Below are positions 63,484-64,000 of a stretch of DNA of 64,000 nucleotides, one piece after another. The stretch is taken from positions 1 through 64,000 of the forward strand of contig NZ_OLKL01000048.1 of the NCBI RefSeq assembly GCF_900291015.1. Direction: 5' to 3'. The notes under the pieces are model-generated. The model searched no databases. It was not told the DNA's origin and was given only the letters and a program-made list of their open reading frames with translations. The position numbers and the translations under genes were made by a program. The stretch is from Pseudomonas persica (GTDB taxonomy: Bacteria > Pseudomonadota > Gammaproteobacteria > Pseudomonadales > Pseudomonadaceae). Position 1 is the first letter of the stretch. Each line of letters starts with the position of its first letter.

Positions 63484-63747
63484 TCACTGCTTCATCCCCA
63501 ACTCAGCATCATCCATCAGCGCCTTGGCCATCGCACTCAGGTAATGGGCAGCCCAGATCATCATCGGCTTCTCATCCATCAACCCCGTGATGGTCAATTC
63601 GCGCACATAACCCATCAGCTCCGAAGACTGCTCTCGGGCGTCCCGGCACGGGATACCCGGCTCGATGCGGAACAACGGGTGGGTGCCATTCTCGCCCTGA
63701 TAGAACGTGGTCTTGCCGACAGTGAACTGGGTGTCTTCTGTTGTCAT
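63484..63747 (-). CDS. DUF3077 family protein
   Basis: The 87-residue protein shows the DUF3077 pattern common in Pseudomonas: PLFRIEPGIPCRDAREQSSELMGYVREL followed by AAHYLSAMAKALMDD. No function is known. There are no Cys clusters, signal peptide or membrane segment, so it is probably cytoplasmic. A weak GGGGATTG lies before ATG 63747. Confidence 0.75.
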   Translation of the reverse strand: MTTEDTQFTVGKTTFYQGENGTHPLFRIEPGIPCRDAREQSSELMGYVRELTITGLMDEKPMMIWAAHYLSAMAKALMDDAELGMKQ

Positions 63748-63783
63748 TGTTCAATCCCCTGGAATTTCTCGACTGTCTGGGCT

Positions 63784-63815
63784 GGCCCTTTCGCGGGTAA
63801 ACCCGCGAAAGGGCC
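63784..63815. repeat. REP-derived perfect palindrome
   Basis: GGCCCTTTCGCGGGT-AA-ACCCGCGAAAGGGCC, a 15-bp stem with a 2-base centre, between the 30-codon ORF and the DUF3077 gene. Confidence 0.8.
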
Positions 63816-63830
63816 AACCCAGGCGACATA

Positions 63831-63923
63831 TCAACGAAGCCTTACAGCAGGCATCTGCCCCTGCATCGGGTTGTCTTCAAGAAAAGGGGGATCACGGGGT
63901 GGATCGGGGACAATCTTGAGCAT
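63831..63923 (-). CDS. 30-codon ORF upstream of the DUF3077 gene
   Basis: An intact frame encodes MLKIVPDPPRDPPFLEDNPM and ten more residues, ending RLR. The Pro-rich opening resembles that of short Pseudomonas proteins (DUF6124-like, 'MxKxxPNPP') that often precede DUF3077 genes, but the rest of that family is absent, so it may be a truncated relative. The ribosome site is weak. Confidence 0.4.
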   Translation of the reverse strand: MLKIVPDPPRDPPFLEDNPMQGQMPAVRLR

Positions 63924-64000
63924 GGCGTAATCTCGTCTGATTCAGAAAGGACCGCCACGACATCACTTGCATTTGATGGGTGGCGGCTACGTACGGGTCT

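Overview
The window reads as chromosomal DNA of a Pseudomonas of the P. putida group. The evidence is the high GC content and GC-ending codons, more than a dozen copies of the Pseudomonas-type REP palindrome (core TTCGCGGG-TAAA-CCCGCTCCCACAG and variants), and gene blocks typical of that group: dusB-fis, purH-purD-retS, cobJIHG/cobL-cbiD-cobK, an oprC copper cluster, urtABCDE, cbpAM, livKHMGF, and pncB-nadE-azurin. Most of it is ordinary core genome. No tRNA, rRNA, CRISPR array, prophage or intact insertion sequence was seen.

Layout. 1-8.6 kb: base-excision repair glycosylase, a DedA-PAP2 fusion, a Lon-N-domain protein with a CidA/LrgA-LrgB pair, PhaJ4-like hydratase, PrmA, a zinc-ribbon/DUF3426 membrane protein, and dusB-fis ending in a clear terminator. 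8.6-14.7 kb: purH, purD and the hybrid sensor RetS. 14.8-17.5 kb: marC, then a three-gene cassette of unrecognised proteins that share one motif. 17.6-25.1 kb: two divergent cobalamin operons mixing aerobic-type (CobG, CobK) and anaerobic-type (CbiD, CbiG domain) enzymes. 25.4-26.8 kb: NfeD and an SPFH protein. 27-31.9 kb: copper cluster (two DUF2946 proteins, PCu(A)C chaperone, OprC, PepSY membrane protein).

31.9-38.9 kb: wreck of a CycA-type amino-acid permease, then urtABCDE for urea uptake behind a likely NtrC/sigma-54 promoter, and a GNAT acetyltransferase. 39-48.2 kb: cbpA-cbpM and an Hsp70-like gene, divergent from each other; AI-2E family permease, PsiF, a 217-bp inverted-repeat element, a lipase, OsmE, AsmA, and a small secreted protein made of 15-residue repeats. 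48.2-51 kb: DesT-like repressor, AGE-family isomerase and an SDR dehydrogenase. 51.0-51.6 kb: a gene-free stretch rich in DnaA boxes. 51.6-56.7 kb: livKHMGF for branched-chain amino acids. 57.2-64 kb: pncB-nadE (NAD salvage), azurin, a LOG-family hydrolase, a YgiQ radical-SAM protein, and a DUF3077 gene with a 30-codon ORF.

The strongest candidates for something undescribed are the three-gene paralogue cassette at 15.4-17.5 kb and the DnaA-box cluster at 51.0-51.6 kb. Also worth a look are the 62-bp inverted-repeat element at 43.3 kb, the repeat protein at 47.7 kb, and the decayed permease beside urtA.
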